DNA from: Paracoccus shandongensis | GTDB lineage: Bacteria; Pseudomonadota; Alphaproteobacteria; Rhodobacterales; Rhodobacteraceae | Direction of reading: 5' to 3' | DNA length: 64,000 nt | NCBI RefSeq assembly: GCF_017315735.1 | Contig: NZ_JAFLRK010000018.1 | Coordinates: forward strand, 1-64,000 | In this document: piece after piece, positions 24,496 through 32,505 of the stretch | Layout of the letters: each line of letters opens with the position of its first letter | Position numbering within the stretch: the stretch's first letter is position 1 | Program-made: the position numbers and the translations under genes | Notes under the pieces: model-generated | What the model saw: the letters and a program-made list of their open reading frames with translations, nothing else | The model's database searches: none | Told to the model about the DNA's origin: nothing

Positions 24496-25758
24496 TCATT
24501 GATCTTTGTCAGTTTTCGGTCCCCATGCCGCCAGCGAGGCCGCCAGATCGGGGTGATCCTTCGCGGCATCCTGCAACGTCTCGCCCGCCGCCGCCGCTTG
24601 CCATGCCCGGCGGATGGCGCGGACCCCTGCCGCGGGACCGTTCGGATGGCCGTGGATGCCGCCGCCGCCCAGATACATCAGGTCCAGCGTGCGGCCGGTG
24701 CGCTGAAAGGTTTCCACCGCCTGCCCGCCCCATTGGCCCGAACAGACCACCGGCAGGGGCCGGTCCGCGTCGGAAAAGATCGGCGTCATCACGTCATGGA
24801 AAGACTGGACAAAGCTGTCGTCGGGTTCCCAGTATTTGGCCCTTATGCCGTTGATCTGGAACTGGTCCACGCCCAGCAGGCGCCAGATCTTCTGATAGGC
24901 CCGGAACTCCATCCCCAGGGCGGGGTGGCGGGTCAGGATGTCCCAGCCGTTGCGGTGCGCGTGCAGGCAAAGCTGCGACCGCTTGCGCAGGAATGCCATG
25001 CCGCCGGGACCGATGGAGTTGATGTTGACCACCGCCGCATTGCCGCCCCAGGACACCACATGGTCATGGTTGCGCATCATCTGGTCGGGGTCGGCGGACG
25101 AGATGCCAAAGGCATACATCACCTTTTTCCCCGTCCGGTCGGCATGGCGCTGGATCACCGGCATGATCGCATCGACCCGCGCGGCCAGCGACGAATAGCC
25201 GGGCGACATCAGCTTTTCGTCGTCCTTGATGAAATCGACGCCCGCCTCGCACAGGGTCTGGACGACCTGCGCGGTCTCCTCGGGCGACAGGCCCAAGGAT
25301 GGCTTGATGATGGACGCGATCATCGGACCTTCCGCCACCCCCATCAGGCGGCGCGACCCGCTGATGCCGAATTGCGGTCCGGGATGGCAGGCGAAGGCGG
25401 GCGGCAGGTCGAAATCCATGACCCGCACGCCGGTCAGCCCGCGGATGGCATAAACGCCGCCCACGGTGATCGTCATCAGCGCGGCGATGTCGGTGCCGAT
25501 GGCGTCCAGCGGCCAGGCAATCGTCACATCGGCGCGGTGGAAGGGGCCGGGGGCGTCCGTCAGGAAACCGGGGCTGTCCGTGTCGGGCAGCGGGACGATG
25601 CGTTCGACGCGGGCGGCGTAGCGGGCCTTCAGCGCCTCGGTTTCCCCGGGCAGGTCGGTGAAGGTGCCGGTGGACTGGTCGGCGGCGACCTTTTGGGCCA
25701 CCGCCTCGACGCTCCCGGGGGTTTCGATGCGATAGATGACGCGGATGCGGTCGGTCAT
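24496..25758 (-). CDS. RuBisCO-like protein, probable 3-oxo-isoapionate-4-phosphate (OiaX-type) enzyme
   Basis: 420 residues with the RuBisCO large-chain fold: SIIKPSLGLSPEE (K152), and GVDFIKDDEKL with K178, D180 and E181 keeping the carbamylated-Lys/metal-ligand pattern, then WGGNAAVVN and LGGGGIHGHPNGP. Some RuBisCO-like proteins of this pattern, next to DUF1537 kinases, act in apiose/isoapionate breakdown (OiaX, a transcarboxylase/hydrolase on 3-oxo-isoapionate-4-phosphate). The neighbouring DUF1537 remnant supports that role. It is not expected to fix CO2. The ATG overlaps the kinase stop (ATGA). Confidence 0.8.
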   Translation of the reverse strand: MTDRIRVIYRIETPGSVEAVAQKVAADQSTGTFTDLPGETEALKARYAARVERIVPLPDTDSPGFLTDAPGPFHRADVTIAWPLDAIGTDIAALMTITVGGVYAIRGLTGVRVMDFDLPPAFACHPGPQFGISGSRRLMGVAEGPMIASIIKPSLGLSPEETAQVVQTLCEAGVDFIKDDEKLMSPGYSSLAARVDAIMPVIQRHADRTGKKVMYAFGISSADPDQMMRNHDHVVSWGGNAAVVNINSIGPGGMAFLRKRSQLCLHAHRNGWDILTRHPALGMEFRAYQKIWRLLGVDQFQINGIRAKYWEPDDSFVQSFHDVMTPIFSDADRPLPVVCSGQWGGQAVETFQRTGRTLDLMYLGGGGIHGHPNGPAAGVRAIRRAWQAAAAGETLQDAAKDHPDLAASLAAWGPKTDKDQ

Positions 25759-26197
25759 GCTGTCCCCTTCCCCGATTTCTGTGGCCCGCCGCCGTCGCGG
25801 ATCCAGCCGAAGTAATCCTCGGACCCCATCTGGCCCCCTTTCAGCGCAATGTCCAAGCCGTCATGCGGGCCGGTTCCAAAAGCCTGGCACAAGGCCGCGC
25901 CGGGAATGGTGGGGGCCTTCGCCACCAGCGCCGACAGCCCAAGCTGCCGCATCCCGTGCCCCGATGTGTCCCCGCCCGAGATCACCGCCCGCCGGACGCC
26001 CGTGGCCCGCAGCGTCCTGTCCAGGATGCGGCCCAGCGATTCCCCGATGCGGCGGTTGGCGGTGGCAGGGTCCATGCCGCTGCGGGCCAGGGCCGCGCGG
26101 AAGGCATCGACCTGCGGGCCTTCGCCGGATGCGGAATGGACCAGGGGGCTTTGGCCCGTTTCAGCGGCGGCCCGCTTTATTGCCACCGCGCGGGATA
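25755..26197 (-). pseudogene. DUF1537 four-carbon acid-sugar kinase (OiaK-type), 3' remnant
   Basis: Only the C-terminal third (about 145 residues) remains: RATGVRRAVISGGDTSGHGMRQLG is the nucleotide-binding GGDTSG motif of the family, followed by DGLDIALKGGQMGSEDYF. Family members are about 400-430 residues. The N-terminal substrate domain is missing, and sequence upstream of about 26198 is an intergenic repeat and then unrelated transporter genes. A GTG at 26186 could start a short peptide, but kinase activity is not expected. It overlaps the RuBisCO-like gene by ATGA, as in an intact operon. Confidence 0.8.
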
Positions 26198-26308
26198 GGG
26201 GCCGCTTTGATTGCCTTGGCGAAGGCCATCGCCTTTGCCACGTCGCGCCCTATCCACCTGAACCGCCGGACCTTTCGTGGTCATGGGGCTGCACCGTCTC
26301 TGGTGGCA
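26198..26308 (+). repeat. Intergenic repeat, copy 2, at the kinase truncation point
   Basis: It matches 7531-7622: TGGCGAAGGCCATCGCCTT (26217-26235), CGTGGTC (26276-26282) and CTGCACCGTCTCTGGTGGCA (26289-26308) in the same order. It starts where homology to the DUF1537 kinase ends and stops just before the permease stop codon at 26313, so it marks a rearrangement junction. Confidence 0.65.
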
Positions 26309-26312
26309 ACCC

Positions 26313-27143
26313 TCACCCCACGTGCGGCTTGCGTTCCAGCGCCCCGCGCGTCAGCCGGTCCACCAGGATCGCGACCGCCACGATGGCAAGGCCCGCGCGC
26401 AGGCCAAGGCCCATCTCCATCCGGGTCAACCCGCGCGTGACCTCGGCCCCGAGGCCCCCGGCGCCGACCAGGCCCGCCAGCACGACCATCGCCAGCGACA
26501 GCAGGATGCACTGGTTCAACCCGACCAGCAGCGTGGGCTTGGCGGCGGGCAGTTCGATCTTCCACAGGATCGTTCGGGGTTTCGCGCCAATGGCTTGGCC
26601 CAGTTCCTTCAGGTCGTTCGGAACCCCGCGGAAGGCCAGCGTGGTCAGGCGCAGCATTGGCGGGATGCCGTAAACGATGGTGGCGATGATCGCGGGCACG
26701 CGGCCCAGGCTGAAGATCATCACCGCCGGGATCAGGTAAACCCAGGGCGGCACCGTCTGCATCACGTCGAGGACCGGACGCAACGCCCGTTCGACCGAGG
26801 CGCGGCGGGCAGCGAGGATCCCCAGCGGAAAGGCCACCGCCACCGCAATGGCTACGGCCACGACAACCAGGGCAATGGTCTGCATGGAGGCCTCCCACAG
26901 CCCGGCGATCCAGCAGAAGCCGAGGCATGGCGCGGCGAGGGCCGCGACCCGCAACCCTGCCGCGAAGAAGGCCGCCATGACCACGATGGCGATCACGGCA
27001 AAGGCGGGCAGGACCAGCAGGGCGGCCTCCAAGCCGCCCAGAACCCCTTCGATCACGCGGGTGATCAGGGCAAAGACGCCGTGGAAATTCGCGTTCAGCC
27101 AGTCGATCACGGGGGCGAGGACTGCGCCGGGATTGAACTCCAT
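26313..27143 (-). CDS. Glycine-betaine/proline-type ABC transporter permease (second)
   Basis: 276 residues, hydrophobic, with the ProW-type EAA loop (LKELGQAIGAKPRTILWKIELPAAKPTLLVGLNQ) that contacts the ATPase. It starts at ATG 27143, overlapping the stop of the first permease (TGATG). Both permeases share about the same length and topology, so the pore is probably a heterodimer. The upstream in-frame extension in the same reading frame is antisense-like noise over the first permease. It is the last gene of the transporter operon. Confidence 0.9.
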   Translation of the reverse strand: MEFNPGAVLAPVIDWLNANFHGVFALITRVIEGVLGGLEAALLVLPAFAVIAIVVMAAFFAAGLRVAALAAPCLGFCWIAGLWEASMQTIALVVVAVAIAVAVAFPLGILAARRASVERALRPVLDVMQTVPPWVYLIPAVMIFSLGRVPAIIATIVYGIPPMLRLTTLAFRGVPNDLKELGQAIGAKPRTILWKIELPAAKPTLLVGLNQCILLSLAMVVLAGLVGAGGLGAEVTRGLTRMEMGLGLRAGLAIVAVAILVDRLTRGALERKPHVG

Positions 27144-27970
27144 CACGATCTCCTTGCTGCGGCCTGGGTCAGGCGGTCCAGAAGCATGGTCAGCACCACG
27201 ATGGCGGTGGAGGCGTTGATCGAGGTCGCGATGTCCAGCGTGCGGATCGCGCCATAGATCGTCTCGCCCAGGCCGCCCGATCCGACAATGCCCGCGATGA
27301 CCACCATGCCGAAGGCCATCATCAGGCTCTGGTTGATGCCCGCCATGATCGAGGGCACGGCAAAGGGCAGCCGGATCTTCCAGAACATCTGCGCGCGGCT
27401 GGCGCCGACGGCTTGGCCCAGTTCCAGGAACTCGCCAGGGGTCTGGCGGATGCCCAAGCTGGTCAGGCGGATGGCGGGCGGCACGGCCACGATCACGGTG
27501 GCGACCAGGGCGGTGGCCGGGCCAAAGCCCAGCAGCGCGATGGCGGGCAGCAAATAGATATAGGGCGGCAGGGTCTGGACCAGGTCCAGCGCCGGTGTCA
27601 GCGCACGGTCGAGCCGCGGCATCAGCCCGGCCAGCACCCCCAGGGGCAGGCTGATCGCCAGCGCGATCACGCTGGCCGCGACGACCAGGGCCAGGGTCTG
27701 CATGGTTTCCCCCCACAGGCCCATGGCGGCGCAGGCGGCCAGGGCCACCGCGCCGCCGATGCCGAAGCCCCAGGACAGCGCGCGCCAGCCGATCAGCCCG
27801 GCGATGACCGCCACGGCCCAGAAGGGCGGCAGCATCAGCAGCCACAAGACGCCGTCATACAACCCTTCCAGCACCAGGCGGACGGCGTCGAAGACAAAGG
27901 CGGCGTGGTCGGACAGCCAGAACAGCGCGTCATCGACCACGCTGTCGAAGGTGGTGACGAAACTTTCCAT
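27143..27970 (-). CDS. Glycine-betaine/proline-type ABC transporter permease (first)
   Basis: 275 residues with multiple membrane segments and the EAA motif GEFLELGQAVGASRAQMFWKIRLPFAVPSIMAGINQ. The N-terminus MESFVTTFDSVVDDALFWLSDHAAFVFDAV is the amphipathic lead of ProW-like proteins. It lies 9 bp after the ATPase stop and forms the membrane pore with the second permease. Confidence 0.9.
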   Translation of the reverse strand: MESFVTTFDSVVDDALFWLSDHAAFVFDAVRLVLEGLYDGVLWLLMLPPFWAVAVIAGLIGWRALSWGFGIGGAVALAACAAMGLWGETMQTLALVVAASVIALAISLPLGVLAGLMPRLDRALTPALDLVQTLPPYIYLLPAIALLGFGPATALVATVIVAVPPAIRLTSLGIRQTPGEFLELGQAVGASRAQMFWKIRLPFAVPSIMAGINQSLMMAFGMVVIAGIVGSGGLGETIYGAIRTLDIATSINASTAIVVLTMLLDRLTQAAARRS

Positions 27971-27979
27971 CCCGCCCCC

Positions 27980-29059
27980 TTACGCCGCCGCGCGGATTTC
28001 AGGCTCGCCCCGGACGCCCAGCAGCAGGCTGCGCGTGGTGACGACGCCGACGATGCTGCCGCCATCGGCAATGGCGATGGCGTCGCTGCCGGTGCCGGTG
28101 ATGGTGCCGATCAGCGCGTCTATGTCCGCCTCGGGCGAGCAATGGGGCAGCCCGTCAGGCGAGGCGCCATGCGATTGCAGGCGCCATTGATCGACCGGGA
28201 TCATCACCGAATGGGCCTTGACCAGGTGCAGGCGGGAAATGCCCGCGACGAAATCCGCGACATACTGGTCGGCGGGGTTCATCACGATCTGTTCGGCGGT
28301 GCCTTCCTGGATGATGACGCCGTCCTTCATGATGGCGATGCGGTCGCCGATGCGGATCGCCTCGTCCAGGTCGTGGGTGATGAAGACGGCGGACTTGCCC
28401 AGATCCTTGGTCAGCTGGCGGAATTCGTCCTGCAACTGCCGCCGGATCAGCGGGTCCAGCGCAGAAAAGGGTTCGTCCATCAGGATGATCTCGGGGTCCG
28501 AGGTCAGCGCGCGGGCCAGGCCCACCCGCTGCTGCATCCCGCCCGAGAGCTCGCGCGGATAGCGGTTCTTCCAGTCGGACAGGCCCACCTTGGCCAGCGA
28601 GGCTTCCGCCGCGCGGTTGCGTTCGTCGCGCCCCACGCCCTGGACTTCCAACCCGAAGGCCGCGTTTTCCAGCACCGTGCGCTGCGGCAGAAGGGCGACC
28701 GACTGGAACACCATGCCGATATGGCGGGCGCGGGTTTCGCGCAGGGCGCCCGCGTTCAGCGTGGAAAGATCGCGGCCCTTGACAAGCACCCGGCCGAGGC
28801 TGGGTTCGATCAGGCGATTGAGCAGCCGGATCAGGGTCGATTTGCCGCTGCCCGACAAGCCCATGATGCAGAAGATCTCGCCCCGGCGGACCTGAAGCGT
28901 CGCGTCGGACACGCCGACCACGCAGTTGTATTCCCCCAAGATGTCCCGCTTGGTCAGGCCGCGTTCGGCGATAGACCGGATCGCCTCGCGCGAGCGTTCG
29001 CCGAAGACCTTCCAGACCGACTGGCAGTCGATCAGAACCTCGTTGCTTTCCATATCCAC
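27980..29059 (-). CDS. Glycine-betaine/proline-type ABC transporter ATPase with CBS region
   Basis: 359 residues. Walker A GLSGSGKST, Q-loop VFQSVALLPQRTVLEN, signature LSGGMQQRVGLARAL, Walker B IILMDEPFSALDP and H-loop FITHDLDEA are all present. The tail (about 285-350) resembles the regulatory CBS domain of ProV/OpuAA (IDALIGTITGTGSDAIAIADGGSIVGVVT), which senses ionic strength in osmoregulatory homologues. As it is coupled to catabolic genes, uptake may be for nutrition as well as osmoprotection. Confidence 0.93.
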   Translation of the reverse strand: MDMESNEVLIDCQSVWKVFGERSREAIRSIAERGLTKRDILGEYNCVVGVSDATLQVRRGEIFCIMGLSGSGKSTLIRLLNRLIEPSLGRVLVKGRDLSTLNAGALRETRARHIGMVFQSVALLPQRTVLENAAFGLEVQGVGRDERNRAAEASLAKVGLSDWKNRYPRELSGGMQQRVGLARALTSDPEIILMDEPFSALDPLIRRQLQDEFRQLTKDLGKSAVFITHDLDEAIRIGDRIAIMKDGVIIQEGTAEQIVMNPADQYVADFVAGISRLHLVKAHSVMIPVDQWRLQSHGASPDGLPHCSPEADIDALIGTITGTGSDAIAIADGGSIVGVVTTRSLLLGVRGEPEIRAAA

Positions 29060-29113
29060 CCTGTTGTTCTTGTTGGCGAAAAACCGGGCGGCATTGGGTC
29101 CGCCCGGCCGGTG

Positions 29114-29968
29114 TCAATAAGCCTTGATGTTGCTCCAGCGTTCGACCAGGTCGGCATGGGCGGCGATCCAGTCGGCGATCGCCTCGTCCATGGTCTTGCC
29201 GTCGTTCACGGCGGCGTTGATCGCGGTGATGTCGGCCAGGGGGACATAGACGCTGGCCAGGATTTCCCGCGCCTCGGGGTTGGCGGCGGAAAAGCCGTCC
29301 TGCCCGATCCAGTAATAGCTTTGCGGGGGCGGGAAGACGCCCTTGGGATCGGCCAGATACTTGATGTCGAATTTCTGCGACATCCAGGACGGATCCCAGA
29401 TGGTGACGGCGATCCATTCCTGGCGGTCGGTCGCGGCCTTCAGCGCGGCGGTCATGGCGGCGGTGCTGCCCTCGACCAGGTGCAGATCCAGCCCGTATTC
29501 GGACAGGGCATTCGCGGTGTCGCGCATCAGGCCCGATCCCGGCTCGATGCCCACGATCTTGCCGCCGAACCTGTCGGCGTTCTCGTTCAGCTGCTCGATG
29601 GAATCGATGGGAACATATTTCGGCACCGCGATGCCCTGGTAAAGGCCGTGCGACACCGGCGCGATCTTTTCCAGCCGGTTCTTGTTGCGCTGCCAATAGT
29701 CATGCGCGACATAATCCGTCTGCGAGGCCATGATCTGGACATCGCCCTTGGCCAGCGCGGCATAGGCGATGCCCCATTCGGAAAACTCGGTCACCTCGAC
29801 GGTGAAGCCCTTGTCCTCCACGACCTTTTTGGCGATGCCGGTGATGGGGGTCAGGTCTTCCCAGGACATCGTGCCCATAAGGATGGTCTTGTCGTCCTGC
29901 GCCATCGCCGGGGCGGCCAGCCCCAGGGCGACGGTCCCGGCCATGATCGCGTTGAAAATCCTGCGCAT
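29114..29968 (-). CDS. Periplasmic substrate-binding protein, OpuAC/ProX type
   Basis: 284 residues. Start ATG 29968 has AGAGGA ahead of it and gives a clear signal peptide (RRIFNAIMAGTVALGLAAPAMAQ). The mature part fits the OpuAC fold: WEDLTPITGIAKKVVEDKGF, and several Trp/Tyr (WDPSWMSQKF, SYYWIGQDG) suited to an aromatic cage for a quaternary or charged amine. It is the first gene of the transporter operon and is preceded by the conserved box at 30148-30196. The exact substrate cannot be read from sequence. Confidence 0.9.
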   Translation of the reverse strand: MRRIFNAIMAGTVALGLAAPAMAQDDKTILMGTMSWEDLTPITGIAKKVVEDKGFTVEVTEFSEWGIAYAALAKGDVQIMASQTDYVAHDYWQRNKNRLEKIAPVSHGLYQGIAVPKYVPIDSIEQLNENADRFGGKIVGIEPGSGLMRDTANALSEYGLDLHLVEGSTAAMTAALKAATDRQEWIAVTIWDPSWMSQKFDIKYLADPKGVFPPPQSYYWIGQDGFSAANPEAREILASVYVPLADITAINAAVNDGKTMDEAIADWIAAHADLVERWSNIKAY

Positions 29969-30147
29969 GATATCCTCTCTGTGTGTCCAGTCGTCGGGCC
30001 GTGACCATCCGGCGCCGCGCAAGGCGCAGCGGGCGGGATCCGGCCCGTTTGCTGGTTGTCTGGTGATCGGGGACACCCCTTGGCTTTCCCCGGCCGGGAT
30101 TCCCGGTCCCGGCTGCCCGCAGTTATCCGATATCGGTTGCCGCTGGG

Positions 30148-30196
30148 GCAAACGAGAATATCCTGCACCGCTGCATTAGAAATTCTAGCGCAGGGG
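30148..30196 (-). promoter_or_regulatory. Conserved operator-like box before the transporter operon
   Basis: It aligns without gaps over the first 40 positions with 34992-35031 (32 of 40 identical): GCAAACGA, AATAT, CTG, TGCATTAGAAA and CTA are shared, and both end in GCAGGGG. It contains the palindrome TAGAAATTCTA. It lies upstream of the minus-strand binding-protein gene and directly after the LysR stop, so it is a likely binding site of that LysR protein. Confidence 0.6.
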
Positions 30197-31132
30197 TCAC
30201 GGCTTCAGCGAGGCCAGCATGTGATCGACAAAGGCCGCCACGCCGGGCCGCTTCAGCGATTTCTGCCGCCCGTTGAGGAAATTGCCCCGCCCGATGGTCA
30301 GGGGGCCGGGATGGGCCAGCACCAGCCGGCCCTCGCGGATCGGCGCGCGGACCATGTGCTGCCAGCCCAGCATCACGCCTTCGCCCGCAAGGGTCGCGGC
30401 CATCAGCAGGTTGACCTTGTTCGTGGACAGGCTGGAGGGCGCCCCGGCCCAACTTGCCCCCTGCGCCCGGAACCATTCCTTCCAGCCCAAGGGCTGCCAG
30501 CCGATCGCGTCCGCCGACCAGTGGCGGTCGTGCAGGTGCAGCAGGTTCACGCGGTTCAGGCTGTCCGCGTCGTCGAAGGGGCCGTGTTCCGCCAGGAAGG
30601 CCGGGGTGCAGACGGGATGGGCCACCTCGGGGAACAGGAAATGCAGTTCCTCGCCCACCTCGCAGCGTTCGTTGCCGCAGATGATGGACAGGTCCACCTC
30701 GGAATAGTGGCGCAGGGTGTCGTCGGCGTCGGAGGCCAGCACGACGAAGCCGATCTCGGGGTGGGTCTGGCGGAAGCTGTCGATCAGCGGCTTCAGCCAG
30801 AAACTGGCCATGCCGTCGGTGGCGGAAACCGTGATGGTTTCCGGCCCGTCATCCCCCGCCACGACGGAAACGGCGGCGCTGATCGTGTCCAGCCCCTCGC
30901 TGACGGCGGCGGCCAGGCTGATTCCTTCGGGCGTCAGTTCCAGCGCGTTGTGGCGGCGGATGAACAGATCCACGCCAAGCGCGCGTTCCAGCAACCGCAC
31001 CTGCTGGCTGATCGCGCCCTGCGTCACGTTCAACTCGCGCGCCGCCAGCGTGAAGCTGAGATGCTTGGCCGCCACCTCGAAGGTCGCGAAAGACCCAAGC
31101 GAGGGCAGGTAGCGGCGCTTGATCGGCGGCAT
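30197..31132 (-). CDS. LysR-family regulator of the transporter and oxidase genes
   Basis: 311 residues from ATG 31132; ATG 31165, overlapping the oxidase stop, would add 11. The N-terminal helix-turn-helix reads FEVAAKHLSFTLAARELNVTQGAISQQVRLLERALGVDLF, in the GcvA-like style. A periplasmic-binding-like effector domain follows. It sits between the catabolic operon and the transporter operon on the same strand. The two near-identical boxes upstream of those operons suggest that it controls both. The effector is unknown, perhaps the imported amine or its oxidation product. Confidence 0.88.
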   Translation of the reverse strand: MPPIKRRYLPSLGSFATFEVAAKHLSFTLAARELNVTQGAISQQVRLLERALGVDLFIRRHNALELTPEGISLAAAVSEGLDTISAAVSVVAGDDGPETITVSATDGMASFWLKPLIDSFRQTHPEIGFVVLASDADDTLRHYSEVDLSIICGNERCEVGEELHFLFPEVAHPVCTPAFLAEHGPFDDADSLNRVNLLHLHDRHWSADAIGWQPLGWKEWFRAQGASWAGAPSSLSTNKVNLLMAATLAGEGVMLGWQHMVRAPIREGRLVLAHPGPLTIGRGNFLNGRQKSLKRPGVAAFVDHMLASLKP

Positions 31133-31161
31133 GGCGGCGGGATCCCCCTGGTGACGGGGGA

Positions 31162-32505
31162 TCATTCTAGCCGGGATCGCCATTCTTTCCAGCGCATATA
31201 GGCGTTGGCGCCGATGGTGTCGAAGGGATGGGGCGGCAGGCGCACGGGTTCGGCCTCGGCGGTGAAGAAGGCGGTGATGTCGCTGGTGTTGCCGGTCGCC
31301 AGTTCCGCAGCACCAATGCCGGTCAGCGTGCCCCGCGCGGTGCCCAGGCCGTTCTGGACGCAGGCCGCGTAAAGCCCCGGTTCCAGTTCGCGCATGACCG
31401 AGACGTTGTTGCGCGCCAGGCACAAATGCCCCGACCAGGCATGTTCAAAGCGGATGCCCTTCAGCATCGGGAAGCGCGCGTCGAATTTGCGGCGCATCGC
31501 CCGCACGGTGCGCGCCAGGTCGCCCGCGCTGGTCTGCATGGCGGGCCGGTAATATCCGCCTTGCCGGATCACGATGCGGTTGCCGCCCTGCGCGGGACCG
31601 ATGCGGCGCACGGTGGTGCCCATCGGGTCGGCGGGCGTGGCCCCCCAGCAGTCCTGCCCGCCAAGGGCGCGGATGGCCTCGGGCGGCAGTTCGGCGGTCA
31701 TGCAGGCGTTCAGCATCACATGCATCAGCCGCCCGCGCTTGAAGCCGAAGCTTTCCAGGTGGCCGTTGTTGGCCATGATGACCCGGGGCGCGCGGATCTC
31801 GCCCCGCTCGGTCGCCAGGCTCCAGCCGTTGCCGCTTTCGATGCGCAGCACCGGAGAGTTCTCGTAGATCCGCACGCCGTCCCGTTCCAGCCCGGCGGCA
31901 AGGCCCTGCACATAGCCCGCCGGTTGCAGCATCGCCGTGCCGGGGGTGTAGAGGCCCCCCTTGTAGTAGCTGCTGCCGGTGATCTCGCGCATCTGCTGCG
32001 CGTCCAGCATCTCGTGCGGTTCGCCCAGTTCGCGCAGATGGGCGGCATAGTGGATGTTGCCCTGGATCCCCGGCTTCGAGGCCGCGGCGTTGATCTTGCC
32101 CGTGCGCTGGAAATAGCCCGGGGGGATGCCGTATTCCCCCACGGCCTCGTCCGCGAAGTCGATGGCCTGCCGGTTCAGCCGGGTTAGTTGCCGGTCGTGG
32201 CTGTCCCCCGCGCCCGCGTAATCGCCCGAAGTCAGCTCGTGCGGCAGGTCGATCATGAAGCCGGAATTGCGCCCGGTGCCGCCTTCGGAAATCCGCGCGG
32301 CGTCCAGGATGGCGATGTCCAGGCGGGGGTCGATCTGGCGCAGCCGCCGCGCGGCGGAGAGGCCCGCGAAGCCGCCGCCGATGATGGCGATGTCGCAGCC
32401 CGCCTGCCCTTCCAGCCGCGCGCGAGGCGGGACGGGGGGCAGGATCGCGGCCCACCCGGCGGGGCCGTTGAAGACCGGGGTGCGGCTGGCGTCGTGCCGG
32501 GCCAT
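31162..32505 (-). CDS. FAD-dependent DAO-family oxidoreductase (PuuB-like)
   Basis: 447 residues. A dinucleotide-binding motif CDIAIIGGGFAGLSAARRL at about 38-56 is followed by the DAO fold. The motif RISEGGTGRNSGFMID is typical for the group that includes gamma-glutamylputrescine oxidase. The C-terminal VQNGLGTARGTLTGIGAAELATG binds FAD. It probably oxidises a primary or secondary amine, with an aldehyde passed to the adjacent dehydrogenase. ATGA overlaps on both sides show tight coupling. Confidence 0.85.
   Translation of the reverse strand: MARHDASRTPVFNGPAGWAAILPPVPPRARLEGQAGCDIAIIGGGFAGLSAARRLRQIDPRLDIAILDAARISEGGTGRNSGFMIDLPHELTSGDYAGAGDSHDRQLTRLNRQAIDFADEAVGEYGIPPGYFQRTGKINAAASKPGIQGNIHYAAHLRELGEPHEMLDAQQMREITGSSYYKGGLYTPGTAMLQPAGYVQGLAAGLERDGVRIYENSPVLRIESGNGWSLATERGEIRAPRVIMANNGHLESFGFKRGRLMHVMLNACMTAELPPEAIRALGGQDCWGATPADPMGTTVRRIGPAQGGNRIVIRQGGYYRPAMQTSAGDLARTVRAMRRKFDARFPMLKGIRFEHAWSGHLCLARNNVSVMRELEPGLYAACVQNGLGTARGTLTGIGAAELATGNTSDITAFFTAEAEPVRLPPHPFDTIGANAYMRWKEWRSRLE

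Noticed and set aside
24496..25758. RuBisCO large subunit for CO2 fixation
   Set aside because: There is no small subunit, no phosphoribulokinase and no carboxysome or Calvin-cycle gene nearby. Length and neighbours fit a RuBisCO-like protein paired with a DUF1537 kinase.
26313..27845. Apparent 510-residue minus-strand protein joining both permeases
   Set aside because: Only its second half (from 27143) is a real permease. The first half is the wrong frame of the upstream permease, which reads properly as 27143-27970.
27413..30004. Long plus-strand open frame (about 860 codons) over the transporter genes
   Set aside because: It is antisense to the binding-protein, ATPase and permease genes. 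It is rich in Gln, His and Arg as expected from antisense of GC-rich coding DNA, and has no domain.
29969..30147. Riboswitch or leader RNA ahead of the binding-protein gene
   Set aside because: The 180-bp leader contains no recognisable conserved riboswitch core or terminator/anti-terminator pair by eye. Only the upstream box is supported.
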